From assembly GCF_932526225.1 (NCBI RefSeq), contig NC_064038.1, positions 14,653,474 to 14,717,473 of the forward strand: 64,000 nucleotides of DNA, in the 5' to 3' direction. Shown here one piece after another: positions 1 through 10,575 of the stretch. The stretch comes from Nematostella vectensis (Eukaryota > Cnidaria > Anthozoa > Actiniaria > Edwardsiidae). The notes below the pieces were generated by a model. It saw only the letters and a list, made by a program, of their open reading frames with translations. It searched no databases and had not been told where the DNA came from. A program made the translations under genes and the position numbers. The stretch's first letter is position 1. The number at the start of each line of letters is the position of its first letter.

Positions 1-439
1 TAATGGCTACTCAAAAATAAATGCAATAAACGCAAATCTTAAATTACTGAAAGTGCTTAATTCCAATTTCTAATTTCAAACTGAACCATGTTCATTGACC
101 TATGTTAGGGGTAGAGAGGAAGGGATAAACAAATAAACAAAAAGTCAATGGGGAGTGGAAAAAGGAGAAATGTGAATCTATTTAAAACAAATGTGACTCT
201 ACTTTTAGAAATATATAACAATAATGAAAAGCTTGACTGAGCACTTTCCTAGCATTTTCCCTTTGCCCTTGCAAAGAAACATAATGGATGAAACAGCATT
301 CCAAAAATAGATGATATAGTAATACATTTCAGATGTCAACTTTCTGCTAGCAAGGAACTTATGGACTCCAGTGAATGATTTTTATAGCTGAAAACAGAAA
401 CATTCCAAACGCCCTTTTTCTCAGGATCTCCAAACATAG

Positions 440-870
440 ATATAGACGTGAAGAAAGTTTAGCAGAATGGTAGTGTAGAGCCTCTATAGTCCTCTTTTTA
501 ACTGCTGCGATGGGCGGGATTTACGAAAACTCGGGTAGATTTTCGTACGTATGTTTCAGCTCGTACTTCAGACAGAACTGTACTTTAAAGACTTTAGCCC
601 ATTTGATTCCGCATATTTACTCATTAAATACTATTTTCAAGCTACATTTTTCTGTGAACATACGAACTTTAAAGCACTAAAGTGAGGCGGTAAATACACA
701 TAAAAGCGTAAGACCGAGTGGGGCCTGGGAGTTGCCCGGCTGACTGACTTACTGGCTGGCTGGCGAATAATACCACAGGGTACCCGCGCGATGACCACAA
801 AAACCAAGTCGCATAGCTATACCATATTTCTATACCAATAGAATCAAAAAGCCCAATTGACGGTTTTACG
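440..870 (-). repeat. Dispersed repeat family R1, copy 1
   Basis: This stretch matches two other places in the window: 17636-17812 and 27610-28165. The shared core contains 'gagtggggcctgggagt', a run of 'ctggctgg' units, 'accacagg', 'gcgatgacca' and 'agctataccatatttcta'. Read on the minus strand, part of it also aligns loosely with the reading frame at 27610-27915, around a shared 'EALHYxS' stretch, but here that frame is full of stops. I read it as a decayed copy of a dispersed element; the class is unknown. Confidence 0.55.
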
Positions 871-1391
871 AGCTCTCGATTAGTGAAAAAAACATATCAT
901 AAAAGCACAACGACAACGACGTTGACGCCGATGTCAATGATGATGATAATGCTTAATCTTAGTTATTAATTATAAACACGTCTGTCTTAAGGTCGTGATG
1001 TTGGCTCGTGCTAGAGCATCACAATACTTCATTCCAGGCCAGATGATAGTTAAGGCCCTCCTCTGAATGTTCTCAAATTGATCATTAAGATGTTTACGTA
1101 AACCAGCGAAAAATACAAAGTATATTCGATAGACGATCTGATCAGCGCACAGTAAATAAACGAAATATCAGCGATAAGCCGTCTTATGGCTTTCTTCACC
1201 AAGACGCAATGTGTAAAGGGTCTGAGGCAAAATTTGAAGTACCAGACTTTTAAGAGGTATGAAATTTATCTGAATATATGTTAAAAAATAAGGCACTTCC
1301 CTAAGCCTTTTCCACCAGGCGCTAGATTACTTGCCATATTTTTTATAATATAACATAGTACTCATAGAAACTTGAGAATGGTTGGCTTTAC

Positions 1392-1491
1392 CCGCATAAG
1401 GTGTCCAAGGCATGTCTTCACACTGTGTCTCTAGGAATGACACGTCATCTAATGCTAGCGCTGGACCGGTTGAGAACGCTTCAAATGTGAC
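1392..1491 (-). CDS. MAM domain C-terminal exon (mosaic gene, exon)
   Basis: A 100-bp exon on the minus strand with a good acceptor ('tttcag' before base 1491) and donor (GTAAAG after base 1392). It encodes VTFEAF...ALALDDVSFLETQC, the last strand of a MAM domain: a hydrophobic strand, a small loop, then A(L/I)DDVxF and a Cys. It has exactly the length and layout of the MAM-end exon at 4586-4685, which supports one gene with repeated MAM modules. MAM domains are extracellular adhesion modules. The residues after the Cys (EDMPWTPYAG) look like linker. It is the last exon visible; the gene probably continues beyond the left edge. Confidence 0.7.
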
Positions 1492-1499
1492 CTGAAATG

Positions 1500-3680
1500 A
1501 TACCAAAAGTCGTCATGTTTTGTATGACAATAAGGGACCATTCGACACCCGACAGAAGGGTTTATCAATAGAGACCTTAAAAACCCATCTTGAAAATCGT
1601 TTAAAATAGTGTTTATACGATAGTTCACGTAATTTACTGGTGAAAAAAGGAGAAAGAAATCGAAACCCGTTTGTGTATATCTACCTGTAGATAACCTACA
1701 TGTAGACCCCAGCTGCTACACCGTAAAAACGAGTAGCTTTTAGGGTATATCGCGATGACGTCATCATTTAATAAGTTCAAAATGGTGCAACAAGTACCCG
1801 GGTGCTCAAATCGGGGTATCTTAAGGTCTCTAACATAAAGATGCTTTACTTTTATAAAGACGGGTTTTCAAGGGGAGAAAACGGAGACTGAAAAGGAAGC
1901 GGAGACTAAAGGGCTCATGTTGCGTTCGTGTGAAAATCAACACGAAGGCCAAGCAAGCGGAGAGCAAGTAACGGAGTAGCAAGAAACTTTTCCGTTCCTT
2001 TATTCTCTGTTCTTTCCTTCGCTTGCTTCTCCTTCTCACTCTCACACGCGGAGTGAAGAATCTTACGTCTCTGTTTCCTTTTCCTGGTAAAGACCTCAAG
2101 GAGGCTACTTCATTTCATATAAAGAAGTCAGGTTAAGCCGAGGGAGATCTACCTATATAAGGAATTTAGATTTACCCTTATAAAAACGGTAGATCTATTT
2201 ATATAGGAAGTTAGGTTTTACCGTACAAGGAAGGTAGATCTGTTCATATAACAAAGTTAGGATTACATTTATAAGAAAAATAGACCGCCCTGCATGGGTT
2301 TTCTCATATTCAGCACGCGAAATACGTTAAGGTTTCGTCTTGCAAAACTAACATTCCAGCATCGCCCTTTAATGCTGCTACTTTCCAAGTATACATTCCT
2401 TCGTTTTCACTCTGCTAATGTATACCTGCATTCTTTGTAAGAGGGTAATTGAGAAAGATTACGAACGGTATCTTGTGGATAGCCAGCGCTCCTCGACTTT
2501 CAGCGTTCGAAGTGAACTTGAGCGTTTAGATTTCTGTGTACACAACACAAGCGCATACATATGCAGAAGTAATCGTGATCTGCTGCTTAAAAGGAGAAAT
2601 TGGGAAACTTGATGTTGATTCCCTCGTCAGCGACATGTTTCTCGTTGCAGCTGCTGTATTTGGCTTCTGAATTCAGGATGCTTTTCGTCCCTGATTTTGC
2701 ATGCTCTTCTAGAAGAGCAGGGATTGTTTTTACACATCGTTTTAGTATGGCCTAAAGTATGACAGACTGCACATAGGCGAGCTCTTGTTGCAGATAATGG
2801 CGCGAAATCTTGATATTCTTTAGCTCTTCGCTGGCGCTCTCTAATCGAGTTTGTAAGACATGCAGATTCTCACAAACTTCTTTATTTTTTTACTCAAAAG
2901 GACTGCAGTCGCTTGTGCTAGGTTGCGGATAGATGAGTTGGACATTCTCCTCTGCACGCCTTAGTTGGGGCGGGACGTCTGTCTTACATAGCTCCCTGGG
3001 ATAAGGGGAATTTACTTCGTTAGCTTTGATGAATACCCTTTTTTTAGTCCCGATCTGGAATGCCTTGTGCAGATCTCATCATTTCTGTAAGGGCGAAACC
3101 ATCATTGGCGTAACGTTAACAAAATATTCGTCGTCGTCTTTGTAATTAATTCTAATGGATTTCTGGTACAAATCCAAAAGAGATTAGCAATTCTTTTGTA
3201 TATTTAGGATAAGGCTCTCAGTGGTGATACGTTCCAGCAAAAATGTGGCAAACCTCTTTCCTCCACAGTATTCGACTTTCACCTTGAGTGCCATTTAAGA
3301 AACAAGTGCACAAGTGTAGACACAAGACACGAGTGCATTCTGTAGCTATTTTATTGCTGATCATCTTAGGATTGGACCAAACTTGTCCAAAACCTGTCAA
3401 CAACTTATCAAGAAGCTTTTCATGGTGGTCCCGGCTCGACGCGCATGACTGTTATCTGAATCCGCAGTGGCTCAAGTATGTATGGCTGAATCCTGGTGTT
3501 TGAAGCTATGTAAATGTTTACAGACACCTCAAAAAGCATGGTATACTTTTGCACACCTTGATTAGCTTTTTATTTGCGATTATTTGCCCATTAAACACTA
3601 TGGATCATCCAGTTGCGACATAATTTGTGTATATGCTTCAAAGAGAACATCCCTCTGTATTTTAGTGTAACTCTATGCAT
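1500..3680. other. Intron or intergenic stretch, no gene seen
   Basis: Between the MAM exons I find no convincing coding sequence. Around 2140-2290 there are three or four diverged copies of a phrase like 'ggtagatct' followed by an A/T-rich 'tatata..aa.ttagg' stretch, about 60 bp apart, which is a weak degenerate tandem repeat. The purine-rich 1830-2060 stretch gives a long low-complexity open frame that I do not accept as a gene. Confidence 0.4.
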
Positions 3681-3683
3681 TAC

Positions 3684-3874
3684 CTGTATTGTGTGTGCCA
3701 TCTTTTCCATCGATAACTGCACATAAGTCCATTCCTTGGTTCGTCGACTAGTAGTGCTAAGCTGGACATCGGTCCCATTAGCCTCACGCCTCATGCGTAT
3801 GCGGAGTTCGGCGGTGTTGCCGAGCCCAATGTAGTACCAGAACCTTAGACAGCGCCACTTGCCGGCCGGGAGGA
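3684..3874 (-). CDS. MAM domain middle exon
   Basis: Minus-strand exon of 191 bp with acceptor 'cctctccccag' and donor GTAATG. It encodes CLRFWYYIGLG....LRIRMRREANG...TTSRRTKEWTYVQL. This is the MAM core: Cys-L-x-F-x-Y, a short hairpin, then W plus a strand. It parallels the CIQFWYHMYG region of the MAM at 4791-5041, so it is a further MAM copy in the same gene. The matching MAM end is probably the exon at 1392-1491, about 2.2 kb downstream on the minus strand; the MAM start, which should lie between 3874 and 4586, was not found. Confidence 0.7.
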
Positions 3875-4066
3875 CTGGGGAGAGGAGCAAACTGGGAGAA
3901 GATGCCCTTCTCTTTAAGAATAGATACCTACCTATTTTATAGAAAGAAAAAAATCAGCACGTTATCTATTTCACACTTTCTCTCTGAACAAATTGTTGGT
4001 GGTCTCTAACTTGCCCAGTACCGGTTTTAAAGTTGCGTGCGACCAAAACTCCAAATGAAACTAAAA

Positions 4067-4309
4067 TTATAAGAATGACAGATGTGATTTGGGTGTATAG
4101 CCGATTGAAGGATTTAATTGCTTGAGGTGTTTAATAATGACGAAATATTTCCATACTTTTATTTGGACGTGGCGGAATCGCACTTTTACTGCTTGATAAC
4201 TCCCAGCCTTCACCGATGTCCCATCGTCCACAAAAACTCTCAAACGAGCAGGAGACGGGCACTTCAAATAAAAAAGCGGAAATGCGTATGAACTATTAGC
4301 CCCGACCAT
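4067..4309 (-). other. Open frame, possible exon, unassigned
   Basis: A minus-strand open stretch lies between two MAM exons and contains YLKCPSPARLRVFVDDGTSV followed by KAGSYQAVKVRFRH. Composition looks coding rather than random and the position suits a missing exon of the MAM gene. I cannot match it to a MAM start, and no clear splice sites define it. It could be a linker exon or chance. Confidence 0.25.
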
Positions 4310-4585
4310 TCACTTATGTACCTTGAAGATGGTACCATTTTTTCAACCAGCCTTTATCAAGTATGTTACACATGCCGAAAATTATTGGCGTATTGTTAAG
4401 TGTTAAAGAATGACGATCAGTTACCCCTTCATTGTTTATTTGACACTTTTGGAAAAAAAATTAAATAACCATATAATTAATAGTATCCCTGTCAATAAAT
4501 TAACAAGTGGAAATAGGTACTTATTGGGCTTTTATAAGACTTCAGAGCGGCCGCTCTGACTCACAATTGCCACAGCGTCACTTAC

Positions 4586-4685
4586 TTTGCTGCTCAACCA
4601 TGCTACATCTTCCCTCCAACAAAGCGAGGTCATCAAGAGCAATATCACCCAGATTACCGTCACCCCGTATGCCCTCAATAACAAA
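4586..4685 (-). CDS. MAM domain C-terminal exon
   Basis: A 100-bp minus-strand exon with acceptor 'ccttgcag' and donor GTAAGT. It encodes FVIEGIRGDGNLGDIALDDL followed by ALLEGRC, a textbook MAM ending (I-A-L-D-D-L-x-L, then Cys). Splice phase matches the preceding exon 4791-5041, with which it forms one domain. Confidence 0.85.
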
Positions 4686-4790
4686 CTGCAAGGAAAAACA
4701 AGGCATCATGATGTCAAGAACGTGAAAAGCCCATACTTCGGGATGACAATTGATAGGGGGCATCCAGCCATCCAATATTACGGCGCTTAC

Positions 4791-5041
4791 CTTGAATTCG
4801 CCTTTGATATCTATCACAGTTTGACCAAAAATCCAGCGGTCTCCCATATTCCCTGCCATGCGCCACACGACCTGTTGGTTAGTTCTAGTGAAGGCGAGTA
4901 CGCTAAGTGAGTCCACGTGCTCTCCATACATGTGATACCAGAACTGGATGCATACCGCTGACCCCGGATCCATCCAGTCACTCGAGAGCCAGGCCTTGGA
5001 TCCCAGAGCCACGCGGGACGCCTCGATGTAGACAAAGGAGC
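4791..5041 (-). CDS. MAM domain middle exon
   Basis: A 251-bp minus-strand exon with acceptor 'actcttctag' and a donor at the sequence 'aagGTAAGC'. It encodes the body of a MAM domain: G-S-F-V-Y-I-E-A-S, then an edge strand, CIQFWYHMYGEHVDSLSV, then W-R-M-A-G-N-M-G-D-R-W and FKVSAVILDG further on, where the natural exon stops after GEFK. With 5162-5299 upstream and 4586-4685 downstream it gives a complete MAM of about 160 residues, the normal family size. Confidence 0.85.
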
Positions 5042-5161
5042 CTAGAAGAGTTAGAGTTCATGGTTTGACTCAAAATGATTAATGAGTTTTTGAATAGCGT
5101 TAAAAAATGCCGGACGGGAAAAATATTGGATTTTGAATGAACAACATCCCTTCTTTTGTAC

Positions 5162-5299
5162 CTTTGTTAGAATGCGTAGTATGGTCCAATGACGGACCCG
5201 TGTCTCCACTGGGAGTTCTACCAGTCGCCAAGTCCCAGCGCATGCGCGTAGTGTTGTCATGCCGCAGACCACAAAGACCGCTGTCAAAGTCGCATCGAC
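5162..5299 (-). CDS. MAM domain N-terminal exon
   Basis: A 138-bp minus-strand exon with acceptor 'gccttaaag' and donor GTACAA. It encodes CDFDSGLCGLRHD followed by MRWDLATGRTPS, GDTGPSLDHTT. This is the MAM opening signature: C-D-F-D/E, a Cys four to five residues on, W, and the G-P-x-x-D-H-T loop. It directly precedes the 4791-5041 exon in transcription order. Confidence 0.85.
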
Positions 5300-5527
5300 C
5301 TTTAAGGCATATCAAAATGTTAAGATGTCCATAGTCGAGCAAAACAAACAAACATATTTAACAGTGCTACACGTTCTTGGTTAATGCTGCGAGAAACTTA
5401 CTATATCTGACTAACATGATCTTAATAAGTCTGCGAGTTTACAAGAGGATAATTCCGAAGTGTGACATTTTAGAAGCTAATCATTCTCCTTGCAGATAGG
5501 GACGCTCTGCCAAACTGTAATTCACGG

Positions 5528-5712
5528 TTTATTATAAACATTACTAAGGCTAAGTCAAACGTTGTATTACACATGAGCCGTATTCAAAGTAAATACATGC
5601 AAATGAATCGAGTCGATTGTTTCATCTTCATTTGCTTGCATTTGCATTGAATAAGGCTCATGGATAGTACGACGTTTGAATGTAGCCTTATAATAAACAT
5701 AACTTTGTCTTG
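5528..5712. mobile_element. Fold-back MITE-like palindrome
   Basis: The two halves of this roughly 185-bp stretch are imperfect reverse complements. For example 'catgagccgtattcaaa' on the left pairs with 'ttgaataaggctcatg' on the right, and the pairing continues outward through 'caaacgt' and 'tttattataa'. The spacer is only a few bases. It looks like a palindromic non-autonomous element sitting in the MAM-gene intron, directly beside the LINE fragment. Confidence 0.6.
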
Positions 5713-5756
5713 TTACCACACATTTTAGCGGATATCCAGTTTTTTTGCCTCTAGGA

Positions 5757-6284
5757 ATAACATGTTCATTAACCCTAATAAGTGCAAGGAGTTGTCTGTT
5801 GACTTTCTTCACTACAATAATATCATGTGTCAGCCTATTTTGATCAGCAATTTCAAGTTACTCGGTGTTTATTTGTCTTAAGACCTGACTTGGGCAAAAC
5901 ATTGTGATTACGTGGTTAAGAAGGCCAACAGTCGCCAATATGCCCTATTCAGAAACTCGCGTTGAGAATAAACGTGCCGTCACTCTTATATGAAAATGCT
6001 TTAGAGGAATGTAACATAGAGTCCCTAGCAGTCATTAGGGAAAGTAGATAACATAAAACCAGGGAACCCATTGTACAAGCAGGTAAAGAGTAGACTGGAG
6101 GTGAGAGCCAACCATTATGACTTGTGGGCAAACACGAGCTGTCACATTAAACCCACGAACGCTGATCGGTTCAAACAGTTTGTTCCTGTACATATGCATC
6201 TCATTTACTGTTATTGTACACCCTTTTTGTAGTATGTTGCCGACACCGCCTGTAATTCAGCCTTGCTGCGAGATACGTAAATAA
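5757..6284 (+). pseudogene. Decayed non-LTR retrotransposon (LINE), C-terminal reverse transcriptase end
   Basis: Translating the plus strand in switching frames gives pieces typical of the end of CR1/jockey-like LINE polymerases: FINPNKCKELSVDF, then FKLLGVYLS with a stop, DLTWAKHCDYVVKKAN, then ALEECNIESLAVIRE and RANHYDLWANTSCHIKP, and TNADRFKQFVPVHMH. Several stops and frameshifts show it is dead. The order and spacing match the region after the polymerase palm in that LINE group. It ends in 'aataaactaatgattgattg', followed by a microsatellite tail, as expected for the 3' end of this kind of LINE. It lies within an intron of the minus-strand MAM gene. Confidence 0.75.
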
Positions 6285-6340
6285 ACTAATGATTGATTGA
6301 TCGATCGATCGATCGATCGGTCGGTCGGTCGGTCGGTCCG
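6285..6340 (+). repeat. (GATT/GATC/GGTC)n microsatellite, LINE tail
   Basis: 'gattgattgatcgatcgatc' passes into 'ggtcggtcggtc'. The tetranucleotide begins exactly where the LINE 3' end stops, so I read it as the LINE tail that has since mutated unit by unit (GATT to GATC to GGTC). Confidence 0.75.
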
Positions 6341-6925
6341 GGGACGGAAAAAAAATCACCCCTTCTTCTGGGTTGATAGCCACGTTAGCGTACGTTGAAA
6401 TCTTAATCTGTAGAAGACACTTAATAAAATATTGTAAGTGTTTTACTAGTGTGGGCTCACCTTTAAATGAGAAACGACACTTCTCACCGCTTTGAGATTT
6501 TTGCTTGTGTTTGTCCTTGCAATTGAGTGAATTCAGTGGGCATACGCTGGAACCTGAAAGAAACAAAGACGGAACTAGAGAAGCCGTCCAGCGTACCAAC
6601 AAATATATAGTGGAATTGGTCATAGGTTTCCCTTATAAAAGGTTAAAGGCCGGTGATCATCCAAGCCTTGCTCAGGATGTTGAAGGTCGATTCTCACTAG
6701 AACGCAATCGCAAGTGTAAGTCGCTTGCGTCGTAGTGAGAACCAAACTTAAGAAACTAGTTACAGGCTCTAGACAAGGACATATTTATTTACTGACGCAA
6801 ATACCTTGATAACATTGAACTGGGAGCGGATTTCCCTCAATGTCTATTCGCTGGGCCAAATAACTATTTCATTTGCATATGTACAAAAGAGGTAAAAGTG
6901 ACAATTTTTAGAAAACACTACGAAC

Positions 6926-7051
6926 CGCACACGGCTGGTCGATCGGCTTCGTCTTGGCATTGGGATGCCTTTGTTGATTGATTGCATGTGGAGCTCCATG
7001 GAACGCACGTGCCATCAGGGCACGAGAACTGACTCTTTATACACCCGCCAC
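6926..7051 (-). CDS. LDL-receptor class A domain exon
   Basis: A 126-bp minus-strand exon with acceptor 'ttatcttag' and a donor at GTTCGT (non-optimal). It encodes GGCIKSQFSCPDGTCVPWSS followed by TCNQSTKASQCQDEADRPAVCG. The six-cysteine pattern and the F-x-C-x-D-G-x-C-V-P start are LDLa. The usual acidic calcium motif D-C-x-D-x-S-D-E is degenerate here (QCQDEAD), so calcium binding may be lost. Confidence 0.75.
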
Positions 7052-7986
7052 CTAAGATAAAGGAGGAGGCTTTTAATTTTATTCCAAAATACAGAAAAAA
7101 AACTACTAGTTTCCGATATTTTATTTAAAGCCAAATAATCCCGCAGCCAAACATTTTCATACGATTTTTTTTTTGCATGATATTGTAGCTTGATGTTAAC
7201 TTCCGAATGATGATAGCGAAGATACGGCTGTAAAACAACCAAAATTAATGTGTTTTGGTGACAAATCGATGTTAGCATTACTGAATTATCCAAAGTAAAA
7301 CATTTTAACGGGTAACATAACTAAACCTTCCATCCTTGTTAACTGTTATAAGAAGTAATGTTTTGAATCCCGTTCAAGTAAAGACGTTTACAAGGTCGTC
7401 CCTTTGGTTTGTCGTTTTGTCGTTCTTTAAGCGGATTTATAACGATATTTTGACATTTCGTTTTGGGTACCCTGTGGTTTTCTATGTTTTCCGGGACCCA
7501 ACTTTCGCGGGGTTAGATACTCTGTTTGTTGTATTAAACAGATTCAATGCCTTTGGTACGGTTTTCACCCTTTTAGCGAATTTATCGCGATTTATGAAAT
7601 ATTTCGTTTTTGGTACCCTGTGGTTTTTTTGGTACTTCCAAATTTTCGTTTTAACTCGTGATGCCCGGTGATGTCAAATGGGCATCACTCGGATTATTGT
7701 TAGGGGCCATCTCCTTATTTAGAATCCACAAAGAAACGTCGTATGGACGAAAGTGCAGGGTTCTTTGGTCTGGCAGCCGGACTAAAAAACAAAAACGCAT
7801 TAAACACTAATTCCTGCTATATAACGTGGAAATTATCGACGTGCACACTTCTAAAGCTATAAAAAAGCGAAAACATGATTGAATCGGACTCCCAAATATG
7901 GTATTCGATGTCCTAATAAGGGATTAAACAAACGAACAGAAGGGCAAAGAATGCTTTAAGTACAAGGTTACTTGAAATGAGCTCAC
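7052..7986. other. Intron with an internal ~150-bp-offset duplication
   Basis: No coding sequence is accepted. At about 7400-7510 and 7550-7650 two stretches share the order 'cctttggt', 'aacgatat/gcgattta', 'atttcgttttgggtaccctg/atttcgtttttggtaccctg' and 'tggttttc', so one is probably an old duplicate of the other. The open plus-strand frame across it is phenylalanine-rich because of the T bias and is not gene-like. Confidence 0.4.
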
Positions 7987-8208
7987 CGCATCTGAGCTCA
8001 TCAAGACCGTGCTCGCAATCTTTGACACCGTCACATAAATTGATTGATGGGACACATCGCCCGGAAGAACAAGTTAGTTCATTGGTAAAGCATTTGCACC
8101 CATCCTCGTCAGAACGATCCATGCAGTTATAATCACTATCACAGCGAGAGCTGCCGCTGATACAATGACCGCTGGCGCATTGAAACTCGTATGACGCACA
8201 CTTGTAAC
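7987..8208 (-). CDS. Two tandem LDL-receptor class A domains in one exon
   Basis: A 222-bp minus-strand exon with acceptor 'attgttctag' and donor GTGAGC. It encodes GYKCASYEFQCASGHCI...CDSDYNCMDRSDEDGC followed by ELTCSSGRCVPSINLCDGVK then DCEHGLDELRC. Each half has six cysteines. The first carries the full calcium-binding acidic set (D-Y-N-C-x-D-R-S-D-E-D) and the second a close version (D-C-x-H-G-L-D-E). With the exon at 6926-7051 this makes three LDLa modules between two MAM domains, an architecture known in anthozoan matrix and membrane proteins. Confidence 0.88.
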
Positions 8209-8394
8209 CTAGAACAATTGAGAGTACAGAAGTGCGTGTAAAAGGATTATTGAATAGCTCAATTCACGAACAAAACTTTACAGAACTAACTACGCAACAT
8301 GCCTCCGAATTTTTTTAGAGCAAAGTTTATTTACACCAATAACCGTCGCAGCCCCCATTCTCTCTCCAAAGGACGGAGCCTTGTGCGTCTCTCT

Positions 8395-8470
8395 ATTTAG
8401 TGGCCAGCGAGGTTGAGACGAGGCTCTGGCCTCTCGAAGCGCAATTTCGACTTCTGCTAGGCTCAGAATC
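8395..8470 (+). repeat. Dispersed repeat R2, inverted copy 1
   Basis: The stretch 'ggccagcgaggttgagacga' through 'ggctctggcctctcgaagcg' is the reverse complement of 12536-12600, nearly base for base over about 60 bp including the flanking 'ctctattYagtgg' and 'cgacttc'. The two copies lie about 4.1 kb apart in opposite orientation. Class unknown. Confidence 0.7.
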
Positions 8471-8750
8471 TGAACTTGGTCGCTCATTGGCCAATTGATG
8501 TGTGGTCATGGAAACCAAGAAACTCTGACAGTTTTCTATTCACGCTGAATACATTCGAGCAGAGTATATAAGATTAGTGAATATGAATAAATTATCGAAT
8601 TGCTCAACTGCAGCGAGGTGAACGGTAAATGCTTGGCCCGCTCTAAATTTATATCGTTGTTGTACCGTTTCGATTAATTTTGTTTTAACTCGTCTACCAT
8701 TATCATATTATTGTTTCTGTGAATACTGTTTAATTTAGATGACTGAAGTC

Positions 8751-8872
8751 TAATATCTAGTAACGGTAGCTGATGTTGATGTTGTTCCGGGCGAGGAGCT
8801 GGTAGCCCATGTGCTCGGACAGGAGAAGAAACAAGACCACCCGCCGCAAGGCGGGCAAAGGCCTAGGTCGTA
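8751..8872 (+). other. Short coding-like stretch ending in a stop, unassigned
   Basis: The plus-strand frame VADVDVVPGEELVAHVLGQE followed by KKQDHPPQGGQRPRS and a stop codon is GC-richer than its surroundings, has no odd codons and is preceded by 'ctaatatctag', which could be an acceptor. It could be a terminal exon or a captured exon fragment directly upstream of the minisatellite. I cannot name the protein. Confidence 0.3.
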
Positions 8873-9226
8873 AGAATAAGCGAAGGATTTGGAGGTGATA
8901 TAAGTTGGTTTCTCTTTTGTTCGTTCTGCGTTTGTGTTTTTAGAAATTTTCAAACACGGTTATCTTATTATGGACTCAAGTCGCCGTGTGTACTTAATCG
9001 TGCCTTCTTCGATATTAATTTTCTCCTGTAAATGTTTATATGACAAGTGTATTACGAGCATCAATATTTCTTTCTTTTTGTGTCTGAGGGCTAGTTTAGT
9101 TGTCGTATTATACTTTATTATTAGACCAGGTGCACGGAAACCATGGACGACAGCTCGTGTTGCAAGCCTTTGTGAACACACCAATGCGGAGACAAGAATT
9201 TTGCTTCGTAAATCTATGTATTGTAT

Positions 9227-10317
9227 GGCAGGGACGAGAGTTCGTCATGCGATTCTATGTACAGGCGGGGACAAGAGTTCGTCACGAGAGTCTATGTACA
9301 GGCGGGGACGAGAGTTCGTCACGCGAGTCTATGTACAGGCGGGGACGAGAGTTCGTCACGCGGGTCTATGTACAGGCGGGGACGAGAGTTCGTCACGCGA
9401 GGCTATGTACAGGCGGGGACGAGAGTTCGTCACGCGAGGCTATGTACAGGCGGGGACGAGAGTTCGTCACGCGAGGCTATGTACAGGCGGGGACGAGAGT
9501 TCGTCACGCAAGGCTATGTACAGGCGGGGACGAGTGTTCGTCACGCGAGTTCATGTACAGGCGGGGACGAGAGTTCGTCACGCGAGTTCATGTACAGGCG
9601 GGGACGAGAGTTCGTCACGCGAGTATCTGTACAGGCGGGGACGAGAGTTCGTCACGCGAGGCTATGTTCAGGCGGGGACGAGAGTTCGTCACGCGAGTAT
9701 ATGTACAGGCGGGGACGAGAGTTCGTCACGCGAGTCTATGTACAGGCAGGGACGAGAGTTCGTCACGCGAGTATCTGTACAGGCGGGGACGAGAGTTCGT
9801 CACGCGAGGCTATGTTCAGGCGGGGACGAGAGTTCGTCACGCGAGGCTATGTACAGGCGGGGACGAGAGTTCGTCACGCGAGGCTATGTACAGGCGGGGA
9901 CGAGAGTTCGTCACGCAAGGCTATGTACAGGCGGGGACGAGAATTCGTCACGCAAGGCTATGTACAGGCGGGGACGATAGTTCGTCACGCAGGGCTATGT
10001 ACAGGCGGGGACCAGAGTTCGTCACGCAAGGCTATGTACAGGCAAGGACGAGAGATCGTCACGCAAGGCTATGTACAGGCGGGACGAGAGTTCGTCACGC
10101 AAGGCTATGTACAGGCGGGGATGAGAGTTCGTCGGACGAGGGTTCGTCACGCGATTTTATTTACAGGCGGGGACGAGAGTTCGTCACCCGAGTTAATGTA
10201 CAGGCGGGGACGACAGTTCGTCACGCGATTTTATTTACAGGCGGGGACGAGAGTTCGTCACGCAAGACTATAGTATATTGGGGGCGAGAGTTCGTCACAC
10301 AAGTTTATATATAATAA
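9227..10317 (+). repeat. 37-bp minisatellite array, about 29 units
   Basis: A tandem array of a 37-bp unit running 'aggcggggacgagagttcgt' then 'cacgcgaggctatgtac'. Units differ mainly at the three to five bases before 'atgtac' (gagtct, gaggct, gagttc, gagtat, caaggc). Variants cluster: gagtatct followed by gaggctatgttc occurs twice, which points to block duplication. The unit contains a 5-bp perfect stem with a four-base loop (GACGA-gagt-TCGTC). All three forward frames are open because the unit has no stop and 37 is not a multiple of three; three such frames of about 350-400 codons each are artefacts. It sits in an intron of the minus-strand mosaic gene. Confidence 0.95.
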
Positions 10318-10575
10318 GGCAGAGGCAAGAGTTTATGTATAGTATGATCGGAACAAAAGTTTGTCACGCGAGTCTTTATAGTACGGCGGAGCAAGAGTTT
10401 TTAATGTGAATTACGTGTAACGAGTTGAGGATTCTTAACTATTAAAGCGGAACGAGGGATCGTCGGGAAATGTAATTATTTTAAGTGCATCAAAGCCGGC
10501 GCAAGAGTTTGTCATGTGAATTTATGAAGCCTAGTATACCAGGGCGGGGACAAGTGTGTGTCAAGCAAATTCTTT
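10318..10575 (+). repeat. Decayed edge of the 37-bp minisatellite
   Basis: Scattered but recognisable remnants of the same unit continue ('caaaagtttgtcacgcgagt', 'gcaagagtttgtcatgtgaa', 'ggcggggacaagtgtgtgtc') with growing divergence and length change. Homogenised core plus decayed flank is the expected pattern of unequal exchange. Confidence 0.75.

Noticed and set aside
1830-2099. Basic, Arg/Lys-rich minus-strand frame
   Set aside because: Purine-rich low complexity with no domain; no support as a gene.
8290-8487. Small minus-strand gene (MSDQVQILSL...)
   Set aside because: Falls in the R2 inverted repeat whose second copy is not open; treated as repeat sequence.
9227-10317. CRISPR array
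   Set aside because: Units are 37 bp head-to-tail with no unique spacers, the host is a eukaryote and no cas genes are present. It is a minisatellite.
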